Shown here piece after piece: positions 28,745-36,642 of a stretch of DNA of 64,000 nucleotides. Location of the stretch: the NCBI RefSeq assembly GCF_042660285.1, contig NZ_JBHSTP010000001.1, positions 1,054,001-1,118,000 of the forward strand. The letters run 5' to 3'. Numbering within the stretch: position 1 is the first letter of the stretch; the number at the start of each line of letters is the position of its first letter. Below the pieces are notes generated by a model that was not told the origin of the DNA, ran no database searches, and saw only the letters and a program-made list of their open reading frames with translations. A program made the position numbers and the translations under genes. Source of the stretch: Luethyella okanaganae (GTDB lineage Bacteria > Actinomycetota > Actinomycetes > Actinomycetales > Microbacteriaceae).

Positions 28745-29350
28745 GTGACCGACACAGACACCTCCCCCGTTGCGCCACGACGCGTGGTCGTTGCAGAAGA
28801 CGAATCCCTCATCCGTCTCGATATCGTCGAGATCCTTCGTGACAACGGATTCGAGGTCGTCGGCGAGGCCGGCGACGGCGAGACGGCCGTCGCCCTCGCC
28901 ACAGAGTTGCGCCCCGACCTCGTCATCATGGACGTCAAGATGCCCCAGCTCGACGGGATCTCCGCGGCGGAACGTCTGAGCAAAGGGCACATCGCCCCCG
29001 TCGTCCTCCTCACCGCCTTCAGCCAGAAGGAGCTCGTCGAGCGTGCGACCGAAGCGGGCGCCCTCGCCTACGTCGTCAAGCCGTTCACCCCCAACGACCT
29101 GCTGCCGGCCATCGAGATCGCCCTCGCGCGCTACGCGCAGATCATCGCCCTCGAGGCAGAGGTCTCCGACATGGTCGAGCGCTTCGAGACCCGCAAGCTC
29201 GTCGACCGCGCCAAAGGACTGCTCAACGAGAAGATGGGTCTCACGGAGCCCGAGGCGTTCCGCTGGATCCAGAAGGCGTCGATGGACCGTCGCCTGACGA
29301 TGCACGATGTCGCTCAGGCGATCATCGAGCAGCTCTCCGCCAAGAAGTAA
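28745..29350 (+). CDS. pdtaR: ANTAR-domain response regulator, PdtaR-like
   Basis: The 201-residue protein has a receiver domain (residues about 12-125) with the acidic pair AEDE, phospho-acceptor Asp63 in VIMDVKMPQLDG, Thr90 and Lys112 in YVVKPF. A linking helix and a C-terminal ANTAR RNA-binding domain follow (about 135-197, DRAKGLLNEKMGLTEPEAF). ANTAR proteins bind paired RNA hairpins and prevent transcription termination. It closely resembles the mycobacterial PdtaR. The partner kinase PdtaS is not in this window. The GTG start is six bases after a -10-like element. Confidence 0.93.
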   Translation: MTDTDTSPVAPRRVVVAEDESLIRLDIVEILRDNGFEVVGEAGDGETAVALATELRPDLVIMDVKMPQLDGISAAERLSKGHIAPVVLLTAFSQKELVERATEAGALAYVVKPFTPNDLLPAIEIALARYAQIIALEAEVSDMVERFETRKLVDRAKGLLNEKMGLTEPEAFRWIQKASMDRRLTMHDVAQAIIEQLSAKK

Positions 29351-29363
29351 CGAGAAGCGGGCG

Positions 29364-29789
29364 CTAGCTCCCCATCGGGAGGTCCTTGACGAGGTTCGTG
29401 ATGCGAATGGTCGAGCAGCGCCGCCCCTGCTCGTCGCTCACGGCGATTTCGTGCGTCGTCAGTGTTCGGCCCAAGTGGATCGGCGTGCAGACTCCGGTGA
29501 CCCAGCCGGATGTCGCCGAGCGGGTATGGGTCGCATTGATCTCGATACCGACGGCGAGCTTGCCCGGCCCAGCCCAGAGGTTGGCGGCCATCGATCCGAG
29601 CGACTCCCCGAGCACCACATAGGCGCCGCCATGCAGGAGCATCGCCGGCTGAGTGTTGCCGTCGACGGGCATACGTCCCACCGCACGTTCGACGGTGAAC
29701 TCGGTGAGCTCGATACCCATCTTGTCGGCGAGAGTGCCCAGGCCGCGCTTCAACGCCCAGTCGAGGGCATCCTGTGTCATCTCGGTCAT
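29364..29789 (-). CDS. hotdog-fold PaaI-type thioesterase
   Basis: The 141-residue product belongs to the PaaI/YbgC-like hotdog thioesterases that cleave acyl- or aroyl-CoA thioesters. Typical features are AVGRMPVDGNTQPAMLLHGGAY, a hotdog helix starting HGGAYVVLGES, and the strand GWVTGVCTPIHLGRTL. The ATG at 29789 has GAAGG six bases upstream; an in-frame GTG two codons earlier is a less likely start. It is convergent with pdtaR and divergent from polA. The natural substrate is not predictable. Confidence 0.85.
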   Translation of the reverse strand: MTEMTQDALDWALKRGLGTLADKMGIELTEFTVERAVGRMPVDGNTQPAMLLHGGAYVVLGESLGSMAANLWAGPGKLAVGIEINATHTRSATSGWVTGVCTPIHLGRTLTTHEIAVSDEQGRRCSTIRITNLVKDLPMGS

Positions 29790-29831
29790 GTTCACCTTCG
29801 AATCGGGCCAACCGGTGTCTGGGGCGACTTG

Positions 29832-29837
29832 TAGGCT
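29832..29837 (+). promoter_or_regulatory. -10 element of a leaderless polA promoter
   Basis: TAGGCT is followed by six bases and the GTG start of polA at 29844, in the 54-base divergent gap to the thioesterase gene. No matching Shine-Dalgarno sequence is present. Confidence 0.55.
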
Positions 29838-29843
29838 GGGGCT

Positions 29844-32531
29844 GTGTCGGACGCAGAAAAGCCTACCCTCCTCATCATCGACGGTCATTCCCTGGCATTC
29901 CGGGCGTTCTACGCCTTGCCGGTCGATAGCTTCCGCACGCAGGACGGGCAGCACACGAACGCCATCCACGGGTTCCTCTCGATGCTGATCAACCTGCTCA
30001 GGAACGAGAAACCGACCCACCTCGCCGTCGCTTTCGACATCTCGCGCCATTCGTTCCGCACCCGGGAATACCCCGAGTACAAGGGCACACGGGGCGAGAC
30101 ACCCCCCGAGTTCATCGGACAGATCCCCCTCCTGCAGGAGGCCCTGGCGGCCCTGAGCATCCGCACGATCGTGAAAGAGGACTACGAGGCCGACGACATC
30201 CTCGCCACCCTCTCGGTGCGGGGGGTCGAGCAGGGGTACCGGGTGCTGATCGTCTCGGGGGACCGCGACACGATCCAGCTCGTGAACGACGACGTCACGC
30301 TGCTCTACCCCAACACGCAGGGGGTGTCGCAGCTCAAACGCTACGATCCGGACGCGGTCATGGAGCGCTACGGCATCCGTCCGGAGCAATACCCCGATAT
30401 CGCGGCGCTCGTCGGAGAGGCCAGCGACAATCTCGTCGGCATCTCCAAGGTGGGCGAGAAGACCGCCGTGAAATGGCTCGGCCTCTACGGCAGCCTCGAC
30501 GGCATCCTCGAACACGCCGACGAGATCGCGGGCGTCGTCGGCAACAACCTGCGCGAGCAGAAGGACAACGCCGTCCGCAACCGGAGACTCAACCATCTGA
30601 TCACCGACCTCGAGCTTCCGCTCGACCTTCCAGAACTCGAACGTCGGCCCATCGACGAACAGGCCGTGCGCGACATCTTTGCCAGGCTGGAGTTCCGCAG
30701 CATTCTCGAGCGCGTGCTCAAGCAGGAGGGTGGCGAGGGCATCCTCGCGGCGGCAGCCATCTCCGACGCCGTCGTCGACGAGGCGCGCAATGGCGCTCCC
30801 GCGATCCCGGTCGCCCAGAGCCTTCTCGACGAGGAGCTCGCCGGATGGCTTGCGCGTGCGGTCGTCGCGCATCCGGGTGGACTCGGGCTCTCTGTGGAGC
30901 TCATGGACGGCAAGGCCATAGGCTTCGGAATCGCGACGTCGAGCGAAACGGTGACGCTTCCCTGGATTCCGGAGCGAGCCGACTACGCTCCGTTCGAGGC
31001 CTGGCTTGCGAGCGACGCGCCGAAGATCATGAGCGACGCCAAGACGCAGCTCAAGGCGATGCGTCGGTCCGGCCTCGCCTTCGACGGCCTGGCGACCGAC
31101 GTGCTCGTCGCCGGATGGCTCATCCGTCCGGGCGGCCAGGAGAAGTCGCTCGCCGATCTCGTTCAGCGTTATCTCGACGAGACCCTGCCGCAGACCGATG
31201 TCAACCAGTTGGTCCCCGACGAGAACTCGCCGTCTGGGGCGCCGGCGCAGGCTTGGTACACCCTCAGGGTCGCGCCGGTGGTGCTCGCATCGCTCGACGA
31301 CGGTTCGCGGCACGTTCTCGACGCGATCGAGATGCCGACGCTCGCCGTTCTCGCTGAGATGGAGCTCCGCGGTGTCGCCGTGAGCCATTCCCAGCTCGCC
31401 GCCCTCTCAGAGGAGCTCGGCGAGAGTGTCGCCGGAATCGCGGCGAAGGCCTATGCCGAGATCGGTCACGAGGTGAACCTCGGCTCGCCAAAACAGCTCC
31501 AGGAGGTGCTCTTCGACCAGCTCGGGATGCCCAAGACGCGCGCCACCAAGACGGGCTTCTCCACGGACGCCGGAGCACTCGCCGACCTTCAGGAGAGCAA
31601 CCCGCACCCCTTTCTGGGGCTGCTCCTCGAGCACCGCGACGCGACGAAGCTGAGGCAGATCGTCGAGACCCTCGACAAGGCGATAGACGCGAGTGGACGC
31701 ATCCATACGACCTATGTGCAGATCGGCACCGCGACAGGCCGGATCGCTTCGAACGACCCGAATCTGCAGAACATCCCGGTCCGCACCGAGGACGGTCGTC
31801 GCATCCGCGCCGCCTTCCGCGTCGGCGAAGGCTACAAGACGCTGCTCACCGCCGACTACTCGCAGATCGAGATGCGCATCATGGCGCACCTCTCCGAGGA
31901 CCCAGGACTCATCGAGGCGTTCAACGCCGGCGAGGACCTGCACCGTTTCGTCGGCGCCCGCATCTTCGGAGTCGCTCCGGAGGGGGTGTCGCCGATCATG
32001 CGCACGAAGGTCAAGGCCATGTCTTACGGGCTCGCATACGGTCTCAGCGCCTTCGGTCTGTCGAGGCAACTGCGGATCGAGACAGCGGAGGCCAGGCAGC
32101 TCATGACCGACTACTTCGCCCGCTTCGGCGCGGTGCGCGACTACCTGCGCAACGTCGTAGAGCAGGCGAGGGTCGACGGATATACGACCACCATCTACGG
32201 GCGTCGGCGCCCGTTCCCCGACCTGCAGAGTCCTCATCGGGTGCATCGCGAGGCGGCGGAGCGCCAGGCGCTCAATTCGCCGATCCAGGGCTCCGCCGCC
32301 GACATCATGAAGCTCGCGATGATCGCGATCGAACGCGACATCGCCGCACAGAAACTGGAGTCGCGCATGCTCCTGCAGGTGCACGACGAATTGATCTTCG
32401 AGGTCGCGGACGGAGAGGCCGATGCCCTCGAGAAGATCGTGAGGGCCGGAATGGGCGGGGGTGCCGAGCTGCTCGTGCCTCTCGACGTCCAACTCGGACA
32501 CGGCGCCAACTGGGACGACGCCGCGCACTGA
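29844..32531 (+). CDS. polA: DNA polymerase I
   Basis: PolA fills gaps and removes primers during lagging-strand synthesis and repair. The 895 residues carry an intact 5'-nuclease domain (LLIIDGHSLAFRAFYAL, YEADDILATL, VSGDRDTIQLV). A degenerate 3'-5' exonuclease region lacks the DxE, KYD and EDAD residues. The polymerase domain has motif A TADYSQIEMRIMAHLSED, motif B RTKVKAMSYGLAYG and motif C LLQVHDELIFEV. Proofreading loss is usual in actinobacteria. Tyr728 sits where E. coli has Phe762, which in mycobacterial PolI goes with poor discrimination against dideoxynucleotides. Confidence 0.97.
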   Translation: MSDAEKPTLLIIDGHSLAFRAFYALPVDSFRTQDGQHTNAIHGFLSMLINLLRNEKPTHLAVAFDISRHSFRTREYPEYKGTRGETPPEFIGQIPLLQEALAALSIRTIVKEDYEADDILATLSVRGVEQGYRVLIVSGDRDTIQLVNDDVTLLYPNTQGVSQLKRYDPDAVMERYGIRPEQYPDIAALVGEASDNLVGISKVGEKTAVKWLGLYGSLDGILEHADEIAGVVGNNLREQKDNAVRNRRLNHLITDLELPLDLPELERRPIDEQAVRDIFARLEFRSILERVLKQEGGEGILAAAAISDAVVDEARNGAPAIPVAQSLLDEELAGWLARAVVAHPGGLGLSVELMDGKAIGFGIATSSETVTLPWIPERADYAPFEAWLASDAPKIMSDAKTQLKAMRRSGLAFDGLATDVLVAGWLIRPGGQEKSLADLVQRYLDETLPQTDVNQLVPDENSPSGAPAQAWYTLRVAPVVLASLDDGSRHVLDAIEMPTLAVLAEMELRGVAVSHSQLAALSEELGESVAGIAAKAYAEIGHEVNLGSPKQLQEVLFDQLGMPKTRATKTGFSTDAGALADLQESNPHPFLGLLLEHRDATKLRQIVETLDKAIDASGRIHTTYVQIGTATGRIASNDPNLQNIPVRTEDGRRIRAAFRVGEGYKTLLTADYSQIEMRIMAHLSEDPGLIEAFNAGEDLHRFVGARIFGVAPEGVSPIMRTKVKAMSYGLAYGLSAFGLSRQLRIETAEARQLMTDYFARFGAVRDYLRNVVEQARVDGYTTTIYGRRRPFPDLQSPHRVHREAAERQALNSPIQGSAADIMKLAMIAIERDIAAQKLESRMLLQVHDELIFEVADGEADALEKIVRAGMGGGAELLVPLDVQLGHGANWDDAAH

Positions 32532-32559
32532 GGCGTCGAGAGATCCGTGCTCGCTGCCA

Positions 32560-32565
32560 TAGTCT
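32560..32565 (+). promoter_or_regulatory. -10 element of a leaderless promoter for the DUF885 gene
   Basis: TAGTCT lies six bases before the ATG at 32572 in the 40-base gap after polA. The spacing equals that of the other leaderless starts in this window. Confidence 0.5.
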
Positions 32566-32571
32566 CGATCC

Positions 32572-34248
32572 ATGACGGTTGAACAGCAGCGAACACCCTC
32601 GGCGATCGACCAGATCGCCGAGGACTGGGTCGATACCCTCGTCGAACTCGTGCCATCCCTCGGCACGTACATCGGTCGCGACGAAGCGAACGACAGCTAC
32701 GGGGACTACTCGCCGTCCGGGCACGAGCAGCTGATGGCCGAGGCCAAGAAGGTCATCGCGAAGCTCGACGGAGCGACTCCTGTCGATACTGTCGATGAGG
32801 TGACGAGGACGGATCTCCGTGCCGAGCTCGCCCTCGAGGTCGAGAGCTCGGAGGCGGGCCTCCACCTCCGCGACCTCAATGTGATCGCCTCTCCCGCTCA
32901 GGGGCTTCGTGAGGTCTACGACCTCATGCCGACCGGCACCGTGCACGACTGGGAGAACGTCAGTGCGCGGCTCAGCAGACTGCCGGCGGCGGTCGACGGC
33001 TACATCGAGACGCTCCGCAAAGGCATCGCGGACGGAGTCACGCCGGCCAAGCGTCAGGTGCGCGAAGTCGCGGACCAGGCCCGCAAGCACGCGGCGCCCG
33101 ATGGCTTCTTCGCGAGCTTCGTCGCCGGCGCAGCCATCGAAGACGGGGAGCTGTCCGCGTCCCTGACGCGGGAGCTCGCGAACGGCGCGGTCACGTCCGC
33201 GTCCGCCTACGGCAAGCTTGCCGCCTTCCTCGCCGACGAGCTCGAACAGGCCGCGACGGAACGCGATGCCGTCGGACGCGACATCTACGCCCTGCAGTCC
33301 CGCCGCTTCCTCGGGGCGAAGATCGACCTCGACGAGACCTACGAATGGGGTGTCGAGGAGCTGGCCCGCATGGTCGTGGAACAGGAATCGATCGCGAACG
33401 AGATCAAGGCCGGCGCGTCCGTCGAAGAGGCGATCGCATTCCTCGACGGTGACGCGAGTCGCAAACTGCACGGAACGGACGCCCTGCAGAGATGGATGCA
33501 GGAGACGAGCGACCGGGCGATCACCGAACTCGGTGCCACGCACTTCGACATCCCTGAGGAGATCCGCACCCTCGAGTGCATGATCGCCCCAACCCAGGAG
33601 GGCGGGATCTACTACACCGGGCCGACCGACGACTTCTTTCGCCCGGGCCGGATGTGGTGGTCGGTCCCCGAGGGGGTGACCGAGTTCGACACGTGGCGCG
33701 AGCTCACCACCGTCTACCACGAGGGCGTGCCCGGGCATCACCTGCAGATCGGCCAGGCCGTCTACAACCGTGCGAAGCTCAACACCTGGCGGCGCCAGCT
33801 GGCAGGCACCTCCGGTCATGCCGAAGGGTGGGCGCTCTACGCCGAACGTCTCATGGAACAGCTCGGCTACCTCGACGACCCGGCTGATCGCTTGGGCATG
33901 CTCGACGGCCAGCGGATGCGTGCAGCGCGGGTCGTTCTGGACATCGGCGTGCATCTCCAGAAGCGGCTGCCGGATGGCTCCGGCCCGTGGACGGCGGAGT
34001 ACGCCTTCGAGTTCATGGGCAGGAACGTCAACATGAGCGATCAGTTCGTGCGGTTCGAGGTCAATCGCTATCTCGGCTGGCCCGGCCAGGCGCCGTCGTA
34101 CAAGGTGGGACAGCGCATCTGGGAGCAGCTGCGCGATGAGGCCGAGGCTCGCGAGGGCTCGGCATTCTCTGTCAAGGAATTTCACCGTCGTGCGCTCGAC
34201 CTCGGCGGTGTCGGCCTCGACACCCTGAAGTCGGCGCTGCAGAAGTAG
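32572..34248 (+). CDS. DUF885 family putative metallo-carboxypeptidase
   Basis: The 558-residue protein belongs to the DUF885 family, related to M32-like zinc carboxypeptidases. The zinc motif HEGVPGHH is at residues about 383-390, with a likely third ligand in GHAEGWALYAE some 30 residues later. The N-terminal half is helical and lacks a signal peptide, so it is probably cytosolic. No substrate can be assigned from the sequence. A TAGTCT element precedes the ATG. It is placed between polA and rpsA without an obvious functional link. Confidence 0.85.
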   Translation: MTVEQQRTPSAIDQIAEDWVDTLVELVPSLGTYIGRDEANDSYGDYSPSGHEQLMAEAKKVIAKLDGATPVDTVDEVTRTDLRAELALEVESSEAGLHLRDLNVIASPAQGLREVYDLMPTGTVHDWENVSARLSRLPAAVDGYIETLRKGIADGVTPAKRQVREVADQARKHAAPDGFFASFVAGAAIEDGELSASLTRELANGAVTSASAYGKLAAFLADELEQAATERDAVGRDIYALQSRRFLGAKIDLDETYEWGVEELARMVVEQESIANEIKAGASVEEAIAFLDGDASRKLHGTDALQRWMQETSDRAITELGATHFDIPEEIRTLECMIAPTQEGGIYYTGPTDDFFRPGRMWWSVPEGVTEFDTWRELTTVYHEGVPGHHLQIGQAVYNRAKLNTWRRQLAGTSGHAEGWALYAERLMEQLGYLDDPADRLGMLDGQRMRAARVVLDIGVHLQKRLPDGSGPWTAEYAFEFMGRNVNMSDQFVRFEVNRYLGWPGQAPSYKVGQRIWEQLRDEAEAREGSAFSVKEFHRRALDLGGVGLDTLKSALQK

Positions 34249-34307
34249 CCCGGATGGCGGGGAGCCCCGAGCCTGCACCGCGCCAGATCATGCAGAAATG
34301 TCTCGGC

Positions 34308-34337
34308 TTGCCGCAGTCCGCGGAATCCGGCTAAGCT
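34308..34337 (+). promoter_or_regulatory. rpsA promoter
   Basis: TTGCCG (34308-34313) and TAAGCT (34332-34337) are separated by 18 bases, a sigma-70-like arrangement; TAGGAT at 34337-34342 is an alternative -10. They lie about 100 bases before rpsA, leaving an untranslated leader of roughly 90 bases that might carry autoregulation by S1. Confidence 0.5.
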
Positions 34338-34437
34338 AGGATGTCACGTTTGTGATGTCCTATTCGCATGCCTCTCGCGGACTCAATTTTTCTTACCACG
34401 AGCGGCCCGATCCCGTCCGTACTGGAGCAACTACTAC

Positions 34438-35892
34438 ATGACAATCGCAACGACCGAAAAGGCACCCAAGCAGGTAGCTGTCAACGACATTGGCTCTGCT
34501 GAGGACTTTCTTGCCGCGGTCGAGAAGACTTTGAAATTCTTCAACGACGGAGACCTCATCGAGGGCACCGTCGTGAAGATCGACCGCGACGAGGTTCTGC
34601 TCGACGTGGGCTACAAGACCGAGGGTGTGATCCCCTCCCGCGAACTTTCCATCAAGCACGACGTCGATCCCAGCGAGGTCGTCAACGTCGGCGACACCGT
34701 CGAGGCCCTCGTTCTCCAGAAGGAGGACAAGGAGGGTCGTCTCATCCTGTCCAAGAAGCGCGCGCAGTACGAGCGCGCCTGGGGTGATGTCGAGAAGATC
34801 AAGGACGCCGACGGCGTCGTCACCGGCTCGGTCATCGAGGTCGTCAAGGGTGGTCTCATCGTCGACATCGGCCTGCGCGGCTTCCTTCCGGCGTCGCTCA
34901 TCGAGCTCCGCCGCGTGCGCGACCTCACGCCGTACCTCGGCCAGGAGATCGAGGCGAAGATCCTCGAACTCGACAAGAACCGCAACAATGTCGTTCTCTC
35001 GCGTCGTGCGCTTCTCGAGCAGACGCAGTCCGAGAGCCGGACCACCTTCCTGAACAACCTCCAGAAGGGTCAGGTACGCAAAGGCGTCGTCTCGTCGATC
35101 GTCAACTTCGGCGCGTTCGTCGACCTCGGCGGCGTCGACGGCCTCGTGCACGTCTCCGAGCTGTCGTGGAAGCACATCGAACACGCCAGCGAAGTCGTCG
35201 AGGTCGGCCAGGAGGTCACCGTCGAGATCCTCGAAGTCGACCTCGACCGCGAGCGTGTCTCGTTGTCGCTCAAGGCGACCCAGGAGGACCCGTGGCAGGT
35301 CTTCGCCCGTACCCACGCCATCGGCCAGGTCGCGCCGGGCAAGGTCACGAAGCTCGTCCCCTTCGGTGCGTTCGTTCGCGTCGCCGAGGGCATCGAGGGC
35401 CTCGTCCACATCTCCGAGCTGTCGGGCAAGCACGTCGAGCTCGCCGAGCAGGTCGTGTCGGTGGGCGATGAGGTCTTCGTCAAGGTCATCGACATCGATC
35501 TCGAGCGTCGCCGTATCTCGCTGAGCCTCAAGCAGGCCAATGAGGGCGTCGACCCCGAGGGAACCGAGTTCGACCCGGCCCTCTACGGCATGCTCACGGA
35601 GTACGACGATCAGGGCAACTACAAGTATCCCGAGGGCTTCGACCCGGAGACCAACGAGTGGCGCGAAGGCTTCGACGCCCAGCGCGAGAAATGGGAGCAG
35701 GAGTACGCTGCGGCCCAGGCTCGTTGGGAAGCGCACAAGAAGCAGGTTGCTACCGCGAACGAGGAGGTTGTCGTCGGCGGCGATGTCGCTTCGGCCGGCG
35801 CGTCCTTCTCGAGCGAGACCGCCGTCGGCGGCACGCTCGCGGACGACGAGTCGCTCGCTGCTCTGCGCGAGAAGCTCTCCAGCAACTCCTGA
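34438..35892 (+). CDS. rpsA: 30S ribosomal protein S1
   Basis: S1 helps the 30S subunit bind and unfold mRNA. The 484-residue product has four S1 OB-fold repeats, at about residues 37-105, 123-187, 208-276 and 293-361. The last two read GVVSSIVNFGAFVDLGGVDG and GKVTKLVPFGAFVRVAEGIE. A C-terminal tail rich in Glu, Ala and Gln follows. Four repeats rather than the six of E. coli is normal for actinobacteria. The ATG is preceded by GGAG. A strong terminator follows the stop. Confidence 0.97.
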   Translation: MTIATTEKAPKQVAVNDIGSAEDFLAAVEKTLKFFNDGDLIEGTVVKIDRDEVLLDVGYKTEGVIPSRELSIKHDVDPSEVVNVGDTVEALVLQKEDKEGRLILSKKRAQYERAWGDVEKIKDADGVVTGSVIEVVKGGLIVDIGLRGFLPASLIELRRVRDLTPYLGQEIEAKILELDKNRNNVVLSRRALLEQTQSESRTTFLNNLQKGQVRKGVVSSIVNFGAFVDLGGVDGLVHVSELSWKHIEHASEVVEVGQEVTVEILEVDLDRERVSLSLKATQEDPWQVFARTHAIGQVAPGKVTKLVPFGAFVRVAEGIEGLVHISELSGKHVELAEQVVSVGDEVFVKVIDIDLERRRISLSLKQANEGVDPEGTEFDPALYGMLTEYDDQGNYKYPEGFDPETNEWREGFDAQREKWEQEYAAAQARWEAHKKQVATANEEVVVGGDVASAGASFSSETAVGGTLADDESLAALREKLSSNS

Positions 35893-35900
35893 TCCGTTGG

Positions 35901-35924
35901 GGCCGGGTCCTTCTGGACCCGGCC
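35901..35924 (+). terminator. rpsA terminator hairpin
   Basis: GGCCGGGTCC (35901-35910) and GGACCCGGCC (35915-35924) form a perfect ten-base-pair stem with a TTCT loop nine bases after the rpsA stop. There is no clear T-tract, but position and strength support termination. Confidence 0.8.
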
Positions 35925-35966
35925 TCCTCGATCGGGCTGTCAGGGGTCATTCGAGTCTGGCATGGA

Positions 35967-35972
35967 TAGAGT
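35967..35972 (+). promoter_or_regulatory. -10 element of a leaderless coaE promoter
   Basis: TAGAGT is followed by seven bases and the GTG at 35980. This favours the GTG over the ATG at 35962 as the coaE start, because the element would lie inside the coding region otherwise. Confidence 0.5.
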
Positions 35973-35979
35973 TGGCTCC

Positions 35980-36597
35980 GTGTATGTTATTGGACTCACA
36001 GGCGGTATCGCCTCGGGAAAGTCGACGGTCGCGAGGCGACTCGTCGAGCATGGAGCCGTGCACATCGACGCTGACAAGCTCGCTCGTCGCGTCGTCGAGC
36101 CGGGCACGGAGGGGCTCGCGAAGATCCGCGAGGTCTTCGGGGACTCGGTCGTCGGCAAGGATGGAACCCTCGACCGAGAGGCGCTCGGCGCGATCGTCTT
36201 CTCGGATGCCGCCGAGCGCGACAAGCTCAATGCCATCGTGCACCCGGCGGTGCGACGACTTTCGAGCGAGCTCTTTGCGAAGGCTGAGGCGGAGGACCCC
36301 GACGCGATCGTCGTGTACGACGTGCCGCTGCTCGTCGAGGCTGCCGTCGATCACCCCTTCGACCTGGTCGTCGTTGCTCATGCCCAGAAGAAGACACGCG
36401 TCCAGCGTCTCGTCGAGGAACGCGGGCTGAGCGGAGAACACGCGCGGGCCAGAGTCGACGCCCAGGCGAGTGACGCGGAGCGGTTCGCGATCGCCGATGT
36501 CGTGATCGACACCGACGGCTCTCTCGCCAACACGATGAGCCAGGCGGACGCCCTCTGGCAGCGCATCAAAGACGAGAGTGCCGTTCGCGCCTCCTGA
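35980..36597 (+). CDS. coaE: dephospho-CoA kinase
   Basis: CoaE phosphorylates dephospho-CoA at the ribose 3' position, the last step of coenzyme A synthesis. Starting at GTG 35980 the 205-residue product begins MYVIGLTGGIASGKST, with the P-loop GGIASGKS at residues 8-15. It continues with HIDADKLAR and VVYDVPLLVEA and the lid region. An ATG at 35962 in frame would add six residues but has no ribosome site. With coaBC at 801 the window holds three of the five CoA-pathway activities. uvrB lies 45 bases downstream. Confidence 0.95.
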   Translation: MYVIGLTGGIASGKSTVARRLVEHGAVHIDADKLARRVVEPGTEGLAKIREVFGDSVVGKDGTLDREALGAIVFSDAAERDKLNAIVHPAVRRLSSELFAKAEAEDPDAIVVYDVPLLVEAAVDHPFDLVVVAHAQKKTRVQRLVEERGLSGEHARARVDAQASDAERFAIADVVIDTDGSLANTMSQADALWQRIKDESAVRAS

Positions 36598-36629
36598 CTC
36601 GCGGCCGTTCCGGTGTCGGACCCGGTCTT

Positions 36630-36635
36630 TAGACT
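36630..36635 (+). promoter_or_regulatory. -10 element of a leaderless uvrB promoter
   Basis: TAGACT is followed by seven bases and the uvrB ATG at 36643. The GGAGGG between them is one base from the start codon, too close to act as a normal ribosome site. Confidence 0.5.
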
Positions 36636-36642
36636 GGAGGGC

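Noticed and set aside
28558..29013. A minus-strand open frame covering the tRNA-Leu and the 5' half of pdtaR
   Set aside because: Its C-terminal part is the translation of the tRNA-Leu gene (AEWQTRSTQNAL and following residues), a common false protein, and the rest is antisense to pdtaR.
29364..31388. A 674-codon minus-strand frame ending in the hotdog thioesterase
   Set aside because: Only the last 141 codons make a recognisable protein with a ribosome site; the upstream part is antisense to polA.
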